Source: Austropuccinia psidii
Lineage: Eukaryota; Basidiomycota; Pucciniomycetes; Pucciniales; Sphaerophragmiaceae
Reading direction: 5' to 3'
NCBI GenBank assembly: GCA_023105745.1
Contig: JALGQZ010000009.1
Span: forward strand, 7,315,937 to 7,379,936
DNA: 64,000 bases
Positions 22,782-35,500 of this stretch are shown one piece after another. Below the pieces are notes generated by a model. It was not told where the DNA came from and searched no databases. It saw nothing but the letters and a program-made list of their open reading frames with translations. How positions within the stretch are numbered: the stretch's first letter is position 1; every line of letters starts with the position of its first letter. A program made the position numbers and the translations under genes.

Positions 22782-24706
22782 TGTGGTATTCCAGACCTTA
22801 ATGGCCCAGTTTCAAGTGAAATTTCACTTATAGGACTATAATTTGAAGACTGAAGAAAGAAAAAAAAATCAATAATTAATCAACTATAATAGAGGAATTC
22901 AGCAATAAAATGGATTTAAATTCATCAAAATGTATAACCCCATAATCAAATCCTGGAAGAATGGACCGTTTGATTACAAGCATAACAATAAAATAAGGAA
23001 AAGAAAAAGACAAGCTAGCAAAAATGTTAAAGTTACCAGTGGAAGGGGTAGTGAAACACTCAAGTTACCCAGGCTCTGCTCAACCTTTGGATTACTCAGC
23101 AATGCAGTTATTAAACTGAGGCCACCTCAATAAGGAGTAAATTAAAACTGTATTAATAAACAGTCACAAGACAGAAAGAAAGAGAAAGCAATCAATTTAT
23201 GCAAGGAAAATCCATCAAAAACCTTAAATTAAACAGCATATCTGTGGAAACACAAGCACAGCCACCTGATAAGCCAGTAAATATAAATTAAAAGCAGAAT
23301 TAAGTTAGATAAAGAAAAGAAGAAACTCATACAGGACAAATAGAATCCCCACAATACACAGCATTCTCCACCTACAGTTCAAACAATGCACAGACCTATG
23401 GTGCAATAATTGTACAAAATCATCTCATACCACCAAAAATTGTGCAACAAACCAAACAAATAGTGCAATACCTCCAAGAAATGACACCATATCGAAATTA
23501 CTCACAAGCTCAATTCCCTCAAGGCTGTGCATAATAATATTAAAGTTTAATTAAAATATAAATGAAGCTTCAGAAATGGTGCAATATACCAAACATATGG
23601 TGCAATACCTTGATCAAATGACACCATCTCAAAATTCCTCACCAGCAAAAACATCTCAGATTACATAATCATACATAAATTGGTGCAAAAACCCAAACAA
23701 ATGGTATCTCACCACTATAAAGAAATTATCCCAGCCAAAAGAAGTGGAAAAATTCTAAGTCCCTTGTTTTTGAGTGCCTCTATGGAGAGCCCAAAGAATA
23801 TAAATAAAGGACCTCTCTCCCTCATTTTTCCTCTTTTCCCCATGAATCCAATTAGTTATATACCAAGAAGGAGAATAACTATTCATCCCTTACTAGTAGG
23901 TTAATCTAGTTATTTTATTAAAGTATTATAGACTTCTAAGTTTAATTCATAGTGATTTCTAATTAATAGTAGTTAACAGAAGGTCTACTTAATATTAATA
24001 ATCCACCCTATGTTTAAATTATTAGTCTTATAATTATAATACTGTCAATAATACTCATAATATTGAGTTTATCACCATAACCTTTCCATTATAAAGGAAA
24101 AATAGTCTTATTATATCTTCATATTAGAGAAAACAACCTTACAACTATATATTAATATATATAAAAAAACCTACCCTTATATTATATTATATCTTTTATA
24201 TATTTAACAAACATCCTCTCTATATTGAACAATATCTTACCAATAAATTATTAAAGGTCTTATTATTATATTATATTAACAATTACCCTCTCAAACTATT
24301 AAGTATTATAACATATATAACATCAAATTGATCTTACCCCTTAAAATATATATTATTACTATTATATTAAATCAACCTCTTATACTATTAAGGTCTTACC
24401 CTTAAAATTATCTTATATTATTATTTTAAAATTATATTTTATACTGCTTTAACTTATAAGTTACTTATCTGGTTATTGAATAGGTCTGATAGAGACTGCT
24501 AAAAAGTCATCTCTAGTTGTAAAGCCACAATCTTAAATATTGATTTGTGAGCTCTGTAGGGAGATTGTTTAGTATATTCAGAGGGGCAGCTAAAACACCA
24601 TTAGCACCCTTGGTTACAGGATTATTTCAGCAATTCAAAACTGTTTACCTGTGATTTCCCCCTCAAGGACTGCCTTATCCAATCCCCCACTAAAAGGAGT
24701 TCCACA
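22782..24706 (+). repeat. R2 3' LTR (1925 bp)
   Basis: Matches 11372-13294 throughout with about 26 differences by eye. Followed by R1 leader sequence. Confidence 0.92.
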
Positions 24707-24879
24707 CCACTTATCAATAAGCTGTATTTTTGATGTGGAATTGTTAATTCAATTACACTGTCACTATACAAGGGCATATTGTAGTAACATACAAGCCCAG
24801 AGGCCATTCTTAGATGTGCAAAATCAGCCTTTTAAGAAGTCTTAACTGACATAAGCCCTCTTTCTTCCTGTTTGATTCA

Positions 24880-25948
24880 GTGGAAGAGAACTTCATACCA
24901 CTTGAGACCCAGTCACAGGCCAACATACCAGTGACACCCTCAGAACCAGAGGGCAGTAAGGGCAAGGGAAAGAGGCTTAGTGAAGGCCAGATTACAGCCA
25001 AGAAGTGGACAGCAATAGCCACTCAGAGAAGTAGAAAACCACGAAATCTGCATCAATACAAGGTAAACCAACCTTAACCACTTGTACAGGGAAGATTACA
25101 ATTATTAACCCAGTTGTAACTTCCAAAGGCAAACTGGCCAAATCAGCAGACAGCAAATTTGTACAAGGCACAGTCAAAGGTAAATACCCTAAGAACATAA
25201 AGTTTTTGACTGCTTGCAAACACTGATATGTCCCCTGCATACCTCAGAGACCTTGGCTTCCAAAGGAACCAGCCAGAGGACAGAGAAGGATTCTCCAGGA
25301 CCAGAAGACCTGAAAGAAGACACCTTGGATACAGTGGTGGATGGCAAAACAATGAGGGAGATAATATCAACCTTGCCATTCACACTCCAATTCAACAGAA
25401 ACCTCAAACCAGAGGACTGGAAGGATATAGATCAAATTCTTCAGATCCACCAACTCCTCAAAGATTTATTTCAATGGATCATGGACAACAAGAGGTTCAA
25501 CCTAGCAACTCACTGGGCAGAACTGGGATCAAGTTTCCAGAAGATCTGTCTCAAAGAGATAGACTTCAAAGACCTTATGGAAATTACCAAGGGTTGGAAT
25601 CCTACCAGGCAGCACAGACTCCTGGAGGAAACGGCACAGAGGATAAGGGAGAATCAAGCCACTATCCTAGCTATAGAAGAACAGTTGACCCAGACAGGGC
25701 CTACTCAGATTCCTTCAGGTTCACAAGGAGCAGGCCAAATCAGCTCTCCAGTGGCTTCACACCATTCAGAAACCAGCAGATCAGTGGCCAAGAGTCACCA
25801 TTTTTCACAATTCCAGGAAGTTTCCAGGAGAAGACAAGGAAACAAGGGCAGGAACAAAACCTCCTTCAACCAGAGGAGGAAAGAGTCAGACCCCATGATC
25901 CAGAAGCTGCTAGATTTGGTGAAAGAAGTACACAAGAACCAGAAGTAG
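24880..25948 (+). pseudogene. R1 ORF1: spliced reading frame overlapping gag
   Basis: The frame starts at 24880 (MEENFIPLETQSQ), is basic and Ser/Lys-rich, shifts by one base near 25047, and reaches a GTAAAT donor at 25180. Splicing to the CAG ending at 25247 (68 bp) joins AAA-G to AG-ACC in phase and continues ETLASKGTSQRTEKD to 25948. The second exon encodes a helical region (LKDLFQWIMDN, EIDFKDLMEITKGW, ENQATILAIEEQL) that looks like a real folded protein. It overlaps the gag frame for about 700 bp in a different frame. The gag ATG at 25228 lies inside this intron, so splicing would select ORF1 and retention would permit Gag. Function is unknown. Confidence 0.55.
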
Positions 25949-28900
25949 TTGTAAACCACTCTAGAATCAGTAGTCCTAGTAATAGAAACATTACCCCCAC
26001 TCAGACTGAAAATAACATTGTCACATCTGAGAGTAACATCAACAGTGATACACTGTGGTTACAAATGTCCCAATATGCTGAACAATCTGCAAAGCAATTT
26101 GCGGAAATTAAAGCTGGCCAAGAGAGGATGAGACAAACTCAAGCCTCCTTGGAACAGATAGTTAAGAATCTTCAAGAAGGATATGCTCAACTGAGCAAAG
26201 CCTCTGAAGAATCCAACAAAAGACTGAACCAAGTCTTTGAAGAACAACACCACAGCACAAGGGACAGGGAGTGTCTGGATCAAGACATTAACAAATTGTT
26301 CAATGTCTACCATAGCTTGCAGCCCCAACCACAAGGCCAAGCTATGGAGAATCCATATCAACCAGATGACATCAAACCAGATGCCATGTTGTTGAATAAG
26401 GCAAGATCTCCATCACAATACCAGGATGGAGATGGCATGTCTTATTCAGAGAAGGAAGCCTTGAAACAGCTTCCTGAGGCCTCACGCTGGCCCAAATTCT
26501 CTGGATCAGGAGAATATGATCATATGGAGCTCATAGATTATATTGATGGACTCTTCATTGATGTACCAAGCATACCAGATTACTGGATTACTGCTAGACT
26601 GAATACTGCATTTAAAGGTCATGCAAGTATATGGTACACTGAAGTGAAAGAAATCCATGGCAGAAGAAACTGGCCATGGTGGAAGAGTCACATAATCCAA
26701 AATTACAGTAATGGAACTTGGATATGGCAAAAAACCATGTCATTTGAAAATGACAAATACTCTGTGGACAAAGATCCATATGAGTGGTGTCTCAGACAGT
26801 CTAAAAGACTCAAAGCCATTGATCCTCAGATGAACATCCAGATGAGGAATCACAAACTTCTGACACAACTGCCAGGAGAACTAGAGCATGCAGTAAAATG
26901 CAGATGCAACCAAAATTGCACTCTAGATGACATAGCCAATACCTTACAAGACATAAGGAAAAGAACTAATATAGGGAAATTCACCCCATATAGAAGCAGT
27001 AGTTTCAAAGAGAAACAACCTTTCAGGGTGGAGTTTAAAGACAAACACAGAGAGAGTGGCAGAAGTGGCAAAGAAGAAGAATTCTTGTCACAATTGTGGT
27101 TCAACAGACCACTATGCTAACAATTGTCCAAAGGCAAAGAAAAAAGTCTATGCCATTGAGAAAATCCCAGAGGAGGAATCCCCAACAGAGGATTCTGAAT
27201 AAGACTCTATGGGTGGTGCCATCAGAGAACTATCTGATGATGAACAAGACCCAAGAGAGGAACTTTTAGTGGAATACCAAGAGGAAACCCCACTAGAAAT
27301 TCAGGATATACAATTGGAAGCAGGCATGCCACAAGACACTGCCAACAAGAACTTGTGCAAACACACACAAGATGCACAAACATTCCTGGTTACACCAACC
27401 AAAGGAATGGTATACATACATGGAACAGCCACAAAAATGACTTTATGTATTGGCAATGCTCAGCACCCACTGATCATTGACAGTGGAGCACATTGCTCCA
27501 TAGTGGCCAGAAATTATCTGGATAACCACTTCCCAAACTGGGAGAAAGAACTCTTTCCCACTAAGGCAAAGAACTTCAAAAGTGCATCAGGGAAGATGAC
27601 TTCCATTGGGACAATTGTCAAAGAGATAATTATACCCCACAGGAAGGGTAATATCAGACTCAACCCAGAGTTTGTAGTGCTAGAAGATGCCCACATCCAA
27701 GGGTTCTTACTGGGAACAGATTACAAGAGGATGTATGGCATAGATATTTACAACAGCAAAAACAGGCACATTACCATTGGCACCAACAAGGAAAAGAAAT
27801 TTTCACTTGATATATACCACATATCTTCACAGGATCCACTAGAAGAACTCTTGAAGGAATTCAAGGAGGGACAGTTTAGCACTACCCTCACCAGTAAACA
27901 GAAACTTAGTTTACTGAAGATGCTGAGAAAGAACAGACCAGCATTTGCCATTGGTGAAGAACCACTAGGAAAGATTAAAGGCCATGATATAGAACTATAT
28001 CTGGATGTGGAAAGACCTTATCCACCCATGCTGAGGAGACCTCCTTATCCAGCAAGTCTGGAAACCAGGAAAGAAATTGAAAAACACATCAATGAACTCC
28101 TGGATATGGATGTCATCAGGAAGATTGGGCATAATGAAATAGTGGAAATCACCACCCCTATCCTAATCACTTGGCATGATGGCAAGTCTAGATTGTGTGG
28201 AGACTTCAGAGCCCTGAAAAACTACACAAAAGCAGACAGGTACCCTATACCAAGGATACCTCATGCCTTGGATAAGTTGGCCAAAGCCAAATATATAACC
28301 AAGATGTATTGTATGAAAGGCTTCCACCAAAATAGAGTTAAACCAAACTCCATGAAATTACTCAGAATAATATGCCATATGGGCATATATGAGTACACCA
28401 GGATGCCATTTGGCATCAAGAATGCACCAGCCCACTTCCAAAGGATGATGGACACCATATTTCAAGAAGAAATAATGGAAGGCTGGATGGTAGTATATAT
28501 TGATGATATCATTATATACTCAGAGACATGGGAAGACCATGTACAATACATAGACAGAGTGCTAAGTTAATGTACACCCATTAATCTAAAAATTTCACTA
28601 AAAAGTGTAATTTTGGCCAACAAGAGCTACTTGCTCTAAGACATAAAGTCTCAGGCCTTAGTCTGGCAATTGACCAGAACAAAGTAGCAGAAGTACTGCA
28701 AAAGCCAGTACCAAAGAACATCAAAGAGATGCAATCTTTCCTTGGGTTTGCTAGCTACTATAGAAACCACATCAAAAACTTTGCCCACATAACTAGTAGC
28801 TTATACACGTTATGCTCAAAGGATGTAGTTTTTGAAATAACCAAGGAAAGGAGGGATGCATATGAGAGGATCAAACATGAGCTCACAAATGCACCTGTGC

Positions 28901-31065
28901 TCATCTTTCCTGACTTTGAACTACCATTCAAGTTATATACAGATGCAGCATGCAGCCAAGGCTTAGCAGCAGCCCTTCACCAAAGACAAATTGTGGATGG
29001 TGAACCAAGAGAAGGTGTAATATGCTACATCTCCAGGCAGCTGAAAGATTCAGAAGCCAGGTATGGGGCCACCCAGACAGAATGTCTATGTCTAGTCTGG
29101 GCTCTGGAAAAACTCCATTATTATTTGGAGGGTGCAGTCTTTGAAGTCTACACAGACTGCACAGCCTTGAAGTATTTACTAAACATGAAGACCACTAATA
29201 GACATATGCTGAGATGGCAAATAGCTATCCAGGAGTATAGAGGGAACATGACAATCATATAAAAGGAAGGTAAAATCCATACCAATGCAGATGGCCTTAG
29301 CAGATGGCCACTGGACAATGTCAAAAGAAATCCAGCTTATGACCCTGAAGTTGCAGCCAAAATTCCTATCCATTTTATGGAAATAAATAGGAAGAAAAAC
29401 TTCAGATTCTCTGAATGGGCACCAGGGAGTGGTACCCTTGACAGTGGAAACACTGATTCAGAAGGGACAGAAACCCCCATACTGGGAATAAGTTCCTCAG
29501 AACTGCACAATAAATTTTCCAATGCAGTACTGAAATCTTATGCTAAACACAAACAGTGTAGCATACTACTTCAACTCCTTCAACAAAAATACAGGAGCCC
29601 AGAGCTGGAAACCCAGCTGGAGGAACCGTGGTTGAGGGCCTATAAGGACAATAAATTTTTCCTTATAGATGGCCTGATTTATCACAGAGAAAAGCACACC
29701 AGTGCACTCACAGTGATAGACAGAGACCACATCTCTTTAATCCTGCAGGAATGCCATGACTGCCCCTACATGGGACACATGAGTGAGGACAGGACTAAAG
29801 AGAGGGTAGCAAGCACAGCTTGGTGGCCCAAATGGGAACAAGAGTTGAGTGAGTACATCAACACTTGTGAAATATGCCAAAAGGCAAATAGAAAACATGG
29901 GAAGAAGTATGGGTTACTTCAACACATAGAAGAACCCAAACACCCATGGGAAACCATCAACATGGACTGGGTCACAGGACTTGTCCCAGGAGGCAAAGAA
30001 AACAACAATGCCTGCTTAATCATAGTTGATAGGTTCAGCAAGAGCATGAGGTGTCTACCATGCCATAAAGAGGACACAGCCATGGACACTGCTCTGTTAT
30101 TTTGGAATAACATCATATCCACCTGTGTAGTCCCTAAAATCATAATTAGTGACAGGGACCCAAAATTCACATCTGAATTTTGGACCAACTTATATGACAT
30201 GCTTGGAACCAAGCTTGCTTTTTCCACAGCTTACCATCCACAAACAGATGGCCTAGCTGAGAGGATGATCCAAACAATGGAGAACATCCTCAGGAGGTTC
30301 TGTGCCTATGGCATGGAATACAAGGACCATGAGGGATACACCCATGATTGGGTCACCCTCTTACCAGCAGTCCAACGGGCTTATAACACAAGCCAGCACT
30401 CTACCAAAGGAAAAACACCTGCACTGGTAGAGAAAGGGTGGAATCCCCTGTTACCTGTGAATCACTTGAAGAAAAATCTTCTGACCATCCACCCCACAGC
30501 CAAAGACTTCCATGATATGTGGAAGAAAGCCTGTGATACTGCTGCCAAATGCATAGCTGAGGCCAAAGAGTATAACAAGCAGAGGTGGGACAAATCACAT
30601 ATGGAACCTGACTTCAAGGAAGGGGACCAGGTGTTAGTGTCTACACTGAGCTTTAAAAATCTCAAGGGACCCAAGAAAATGAGAGACTCATTTGTAGGGC
30701 CCTTCACTATCATTAAGTTGATAGGGAAGAATGCAGTAGAGGTCAAACTCACTGAGGAGTTCTCTAGGAAACACCCAGTCTTTCCAGTGAGTCTGGTCAA
30801 ACCATACTTCCAAACAGAGGAGGATAAATTCCCCTCCAGGAAGAAAAACATCACTCCACCAGAAATAGTGGAAGTAGAAGACTCTCCTGGACCTGTGAGT
30901 AAAATCATCAGGGCCAGAAAAATCAGACTTAATGGGAAGGATCAAAGGCAATACCTAGTCAGATTCAAGAACCAGACAGCTGACAAAGACAAATGGTTGG
31001 CAGAGGATGCCATACCAGATGGGAACCTTCATTTAAGGAGATTCAGAGCCTCTAGGAGGACTTAA
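25228..31065 (+). pseudogene. R1 gag-pol polyprotein, copy A (inactivated)
   Basis: In order: Gln/Ser-rich N-terminus; coiled coil about 26065-26300; gag capsid about 26470-27000; zinc knuckle CHNCGSTDHYANNC about 27090-27130, out of frame here because two bases are missing near 27055; protease IIDSGAHCSIV about 27473; RT about 27950-28560 with YIDD at 28496-28507; RNase H about 28920-29260; integrase zinc finger about 29745-29880; integrase catalytic residues in NMDWV, SDRDPKF and LAERMIQ; C-terminal chromodomain about 30850-31050. Defects: RT motif A reads KMYCMKGFHQN, with Tyr (28307-28309) where the catalytic Asp is expected; TAA at 28568; one-base loss near 28600; TAA at 29260. The integrase triad is intact. 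All but the gag deletion are shared with copy B. Confidence 0.88.
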
Positions 31066-31104
31066 CAGTCTCATCAATGATGAGCCTTTTTTGGAGGGAG
31101 GGTA

Positions 31105-31860
31105 TGTTAGCCTGTGACTCAAAACTAGAGCACAAGCATGACAGCCAAAATACCATAAACCAATGGTATAGCCAAAATACCACCAAAACATGGAGCTGAG
31201 CCAAATTAGCTCAAAAGGTATCAAAGGAAAGAGGAAACTCACCTCTTTCTGAAGATATAAGTCCCATCACCATAGGACCAAAAATAACAAAGTTATTCCT
31301 GCTCAAAGTAGTTGCTGAGCATAAACCTTAATTTTCACCTCTCATCTAAAAAATAGAAGAAGAGGCTCAACCCCATCAAATGGGTATTCAAAATGAAGCT
31401 CTAAGCCAGGGCTATCTAATGGTACTAGCCAAACTGAGCTAGCACCAGTATTACTTGAGTTATGGTCAAATTCAGACCAAATAAGGGTGAACAAAACATT
31501 CACCTCTCATCTAACGTTTACAGTTTTAGTGTGAGATACCTAAAGTGGGGTCTTTTTGGAAAGAGCACAATCAGGGCTATCTGATGGTGTCATCCATTTC
31601 CTCATATCTTAACTACAACAGAAGTTATTGGCCAAACAAGCTTAATACAGCTTTTTGCCCAAACCATGCCAATGTACAAAAAACCTGTACATGGGATAAC
31701 TTTGTCATATTTAATGATAACCACGTCAAGTTGGGTACCATTGTGTAGAGCTCATACAGGGCTACACACTGAACCAATTTTGAGGTTTATATCTCAAGAA
31801 TTGACAAAGTTATGGCTGTTTTAAGGTCAAAATCCCACCTGCTGTCATATACAGCCTTAC
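31105..31860 (+). repeat. R1 3' LTR, unit A, truncated after 756 bp
   Basis: Starts TGTTAGCC after the purine tract GGAGGGAGGGTA and runs to CAGCCTTAC, where R3 sequence begins. The remaining 682 bp of the LTR are absent from this unit because the duplication boundary lies within R3. Confidence 0.9.
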
Positions 31861-32556
31861 TGTGAGCCTTAGAGGTAATTTCATATACCCAAAAGACCAC
31901 AAATACAAAAATAACATATCGATATAAATAAAATAAATTTATTTATATTATTAAACTAAAAATCAAAATATAAATATAAAATTATATTAAAAATAAAAAA
32001 TTAATTACAATTTAAAAATAAAAATACATTAAATTTTGTAAGTATAAAATTACATTTATACTTGAAAAAATTGAGTAAAAATGAAATTTTAACAAAATTG
32101 TGAACAAAATAAATAAAATTGGAAAAAAGTTAAATAAAAATTATTATAAATTTTTATCCAATAAATAAACACATAGAAATTATTTCACCATTAGATTCCT
32201 CATAAAAAATCAGGTGGGGTCACCTTTGAGTGAAATTCTTGTAACTAAACTCTAAATAAGCTTAAATTAAGTTTTTAGTATTTTCAATACAAAAGTTGAA
32301 AATCCTCATAACTTTAATTTAATTCACACCACATGTGGTGTTAACCATCAATTTTTGTGTTAAAATTGAGGTGTTGTGTTTAGTTTAGAAGTTATGAGGA
32401 ATTGAAGTATTTTCAATTGAATTCAATTGAAATGTCAAAATGTGTGCGTGTATTACATAAGTGAACTTTGATTTACATATGAGGTGTCAATTATTACTGT
32501 ATTGTAATGTACAATTCAATTGAATTACATATGTAAATTATAAGTATAATACATGA
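31861..32556 (-). repeat. R3 LTR fragment (696 bp), unit A
   Basis: Identical apart from about five differences to 38545-39240. Cut at its right side by the tandem-duplication join. Confidence 0.88.
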
Positions 32557-35500
32557 GGAGGAAAGAGTCAGACCCCATGATCCAGAAGCTGCTAGATTTG
32601 GTGAAAGAAGTACACAAGAACCAGAAGTAGTTGTAAACCACTCTAGAATAAGTAGTCCTAGTAATAGAAGCATTACCCCCACTCAGACTGAAAATAACAT
32701 TGTCACATCTGAGAGTAACATCAACAGTGATACACTGTGGTTACAAATGTCCCAATATGCTGAACAATCTGCAAAGCAATTTGCGGAAATTAAAGCTGGC
32801 CAAGAGAGGATGAGACAAACTCAAGCCTCCTTGGAACAGATAGTTAAGAATCTTCAAGAAGGATATGCTCAACTGAGCAAAGCCTCTGAAGAATCCAACA
32901 AAAGACTGAACCAAGTCTTTGAAGAACAACACCACAGCACAAGGGACAGGGAGTGTCTGGATCAAGACATTAACAAATTGTTCAATGTCTACCATAGCTT
33001 GCAGCCCCAACCACAAGGCCAAGCTATGGAGAATCCATATCAACCAGATGACATCAAACCAGATGCCATGTTGTTGAATAAGGAAAGATCTCCATCACAA
33101 TACCAGGATGGAGATGGCATGTCTTATTCAGAGAAGGAAGCCTTGAAACAGCTTCCTGAGGCCTCACGCTGGCCCAAATTCTCTGGATCAGGAGAATATG
33201 ATCATATGGAGCTCATAGATTATATTGATGGACTCTTCATTGATGTACCAAGCATACCAGATTACTGGATTACTGCTAGACTGAATACTGCATTTAAAGG
33301 TCATGCAAGTATATGGTACACTGAAATGAAAGAAATCCATGGCAGAAGAAACTGGCCATGGTGGAAGAGTCACATAATCCAAAATTACAGTAATGGAACT
33401 TGGATATGGCAAAAAACCATGTCATTTGAAAATGACAAATACTCTGTGGACAAAGATCCATATGAGTGGTGTCTCAGACAGTCTAAAAGACTCAAAGCCA
33501 TTGATCCTCAGATGAACATCCAGATGAGGAATCACAAACTTCTGACACAACTGCCAGGAGAACTAGAGCATGCAGTAAAATGCAGATGCAACCAAAATTG
33601 CACTCTAGATGACATAGCCAATACCTTACAAGACATAAGGAAAAGAACTAATATAGGGAAATTCACCCCATATAGAAGCAGTAGTTTCAAAGAGAAACAA
33701 CCTTTCAGGGTGGAGTTTAAAGACAAACACAGAGAGAGAGTGGCAGAAGTGGCAAAGAAGAAGAATTCTTGTCACAATTGTGGTTCAACAGACCACTATG
33801 CTAACAATTGTCCAAAGGCAAAGAAAAAAGTCTATGCCATTGAGAAAATCCCAGAGGAGGAATCCCCAACAGAGGATTCTGAATAAGACTCTATGGGTGG
33901 TGCCATCAGAGAACTATCTGATGATGAAAAAGACCCAAGAGAGGAACTTTTAGTGGAATACCAAGAGGAAACCCCACTAGAAATTCAGGATATACAATTG
34001 GAAGCAGGCATGCCACAAGACACTGCCAACAAGAACTTGTGCAAACACACACAAGATGCACAAACATTCCTGGTTACACCAACCAAAGGAATGGTATACA
34101 TACATGGAACAGCCACAAAAATGACTTTATGTATTGGCAATGCTCAGCACCCACTGATCATTGACAGTGGAGCACATTGCTCCATAGTGGCCAGAAATTA
34201 TCTGGATAACCACTTCCCAAACTGGGAGAAAGAACTCTTTCCCACTAAGGCAAAGAACTTCAAAAGTGCATCAGGGAAGATGACTTCCATTAGAACAATT
34301 GTCAAAGAGATAATTATACCCCACAGGAAGGGTAATATCAGACTCAACCCAGAGTTTGTAGTGCTAGAAGATGCCCACATCCAAGGGTTCTTACTGGGAA
34401 CAGATTACAAGAGGATGTATGGCATAGATATTTACAACAGCAAAAACAGGCACATTACCATTGGCACCAACAAGGAAAAGAAATTTTCACTTGATATATA
34501 CCACATATCTTCACAGGATCCACTAGAAGAACTCTTGAAGGAATTCAAGGAGGGACAGTTTAGCACTACCCTCACCAGTAAACAGAAACTTAGTTTACTG
34601 AAGATGCTGAGAAAGAACAGACCAGCATTTGCCATTGGTGAAGAACCACTAGGAAAGATTAAAGGCCATGATATAGAACTATATCTGGATGTGGAAAGAC
34701 CTTATCCACCCATGCTGAGGAGACCTCCTTATCCAGCAAGTCTGGAAACCAGGAAAGAAATTGAAAAACACATCAATGAACTCCTGGATATGGATGTCAT
34801 CAGGAAGATTGGGCATAATGAAATAGTGGAAATCACCACTCCTATCCTAATCACTTGGCATGATGGCAAGTCTAGATTGTGTGGAGACTTCAGAGCCCTG
34901 AAAAACTACACAAAAGCAGACAGGTACCCTATACCAAGGATACCTCATGCCTTGGATAAGTTGGCCAAAGCCAAATATATAACCAAGATGTATTGTATGA
35001 AAGGCTTCCACCAAAATAGAGTTAAACCAAACTCCATGAAATTACTCAGAATAATATGCCATATGGGCATATATGAGTACACCAGGATGCCATTTGGCAT
35101 CAAGAATGCACCAGCCCACTTCCAAAGGATGATGGACACCATATTTCAAGAAGAAATAATGGAAGGCTGGATGGTAGTATATATTGATGATATCATTATA
35201 TACTAAGAGACATGGGAAGACCATGTACAATACATAGACAGAGTGCTAAGTTAATGTACACCCATTAATCTAAAAATTTCACTAAAAAGTGTAATTTTGG
35301 CCAACAAGAGCTACTTGCTCTAGGACATAAAGTCTCAGGCCTTAGTCTGGCAATTGACCAGAACAAAGTAGCAGAAGTACTGCAAAAGCCAGTACCAAAG
35401 AACATCAAAGAGATGCAATCTTTCCTTGGGTTTGCTAGCTACTATAGAAACCACATCAAAAACTTTGCCCACATAACTAGTAGCTTATACACGTTATGCT

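Larger units (their letters stand above)
11372..24706 (+). mobile_element. R2: non-autonomous LTR retrotransposon (gag-protease only) nested in R1
   Basis: The LTRs run from TGTGGTATTCC to GGAGTTCCACA. CCAC stands before the left end (11368-11371) and after the right end (24707-24710), giving a 4-bp or eroded 5-bp target duplication in the R1 leader. The 9.5-kb interior has one long sense frame (gag, zinc knuckle, aspartic protease, long basic tail), no RT, RNase H or integrase, an antisense spliced gene and a long AT-rich segment. A polypurine tract precedes the 3' LTR. The two LTRs differ at about 26 positions by eye (about 1.3%). It resembles in principle the non-autonomous gag-carrying elements of plants, mobilised in trans by a full-length relative. 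Confidence 0.88.
25875..32556 (+). repeat. Tandem duplication unit A (6682 bp)
   Basis: Position x in this block corresponds to x+6682 before about 27057 and x+6684 after it, in unit B. The block starts inside R1 gag and ends inside the R3 LTR. At the join (32556/32557) R3 sequence ...ACATGA runs straight into gag sequence GGAGGAAAGAG, with at most two bases of shared homology. Confidence 0.93.

Noticed and set aside
30462..30951. Long minus-strand frames opposite R1 pol (also in the second copy)
   Set aside because: Shadows of the integrase and chromodomain coding strand.
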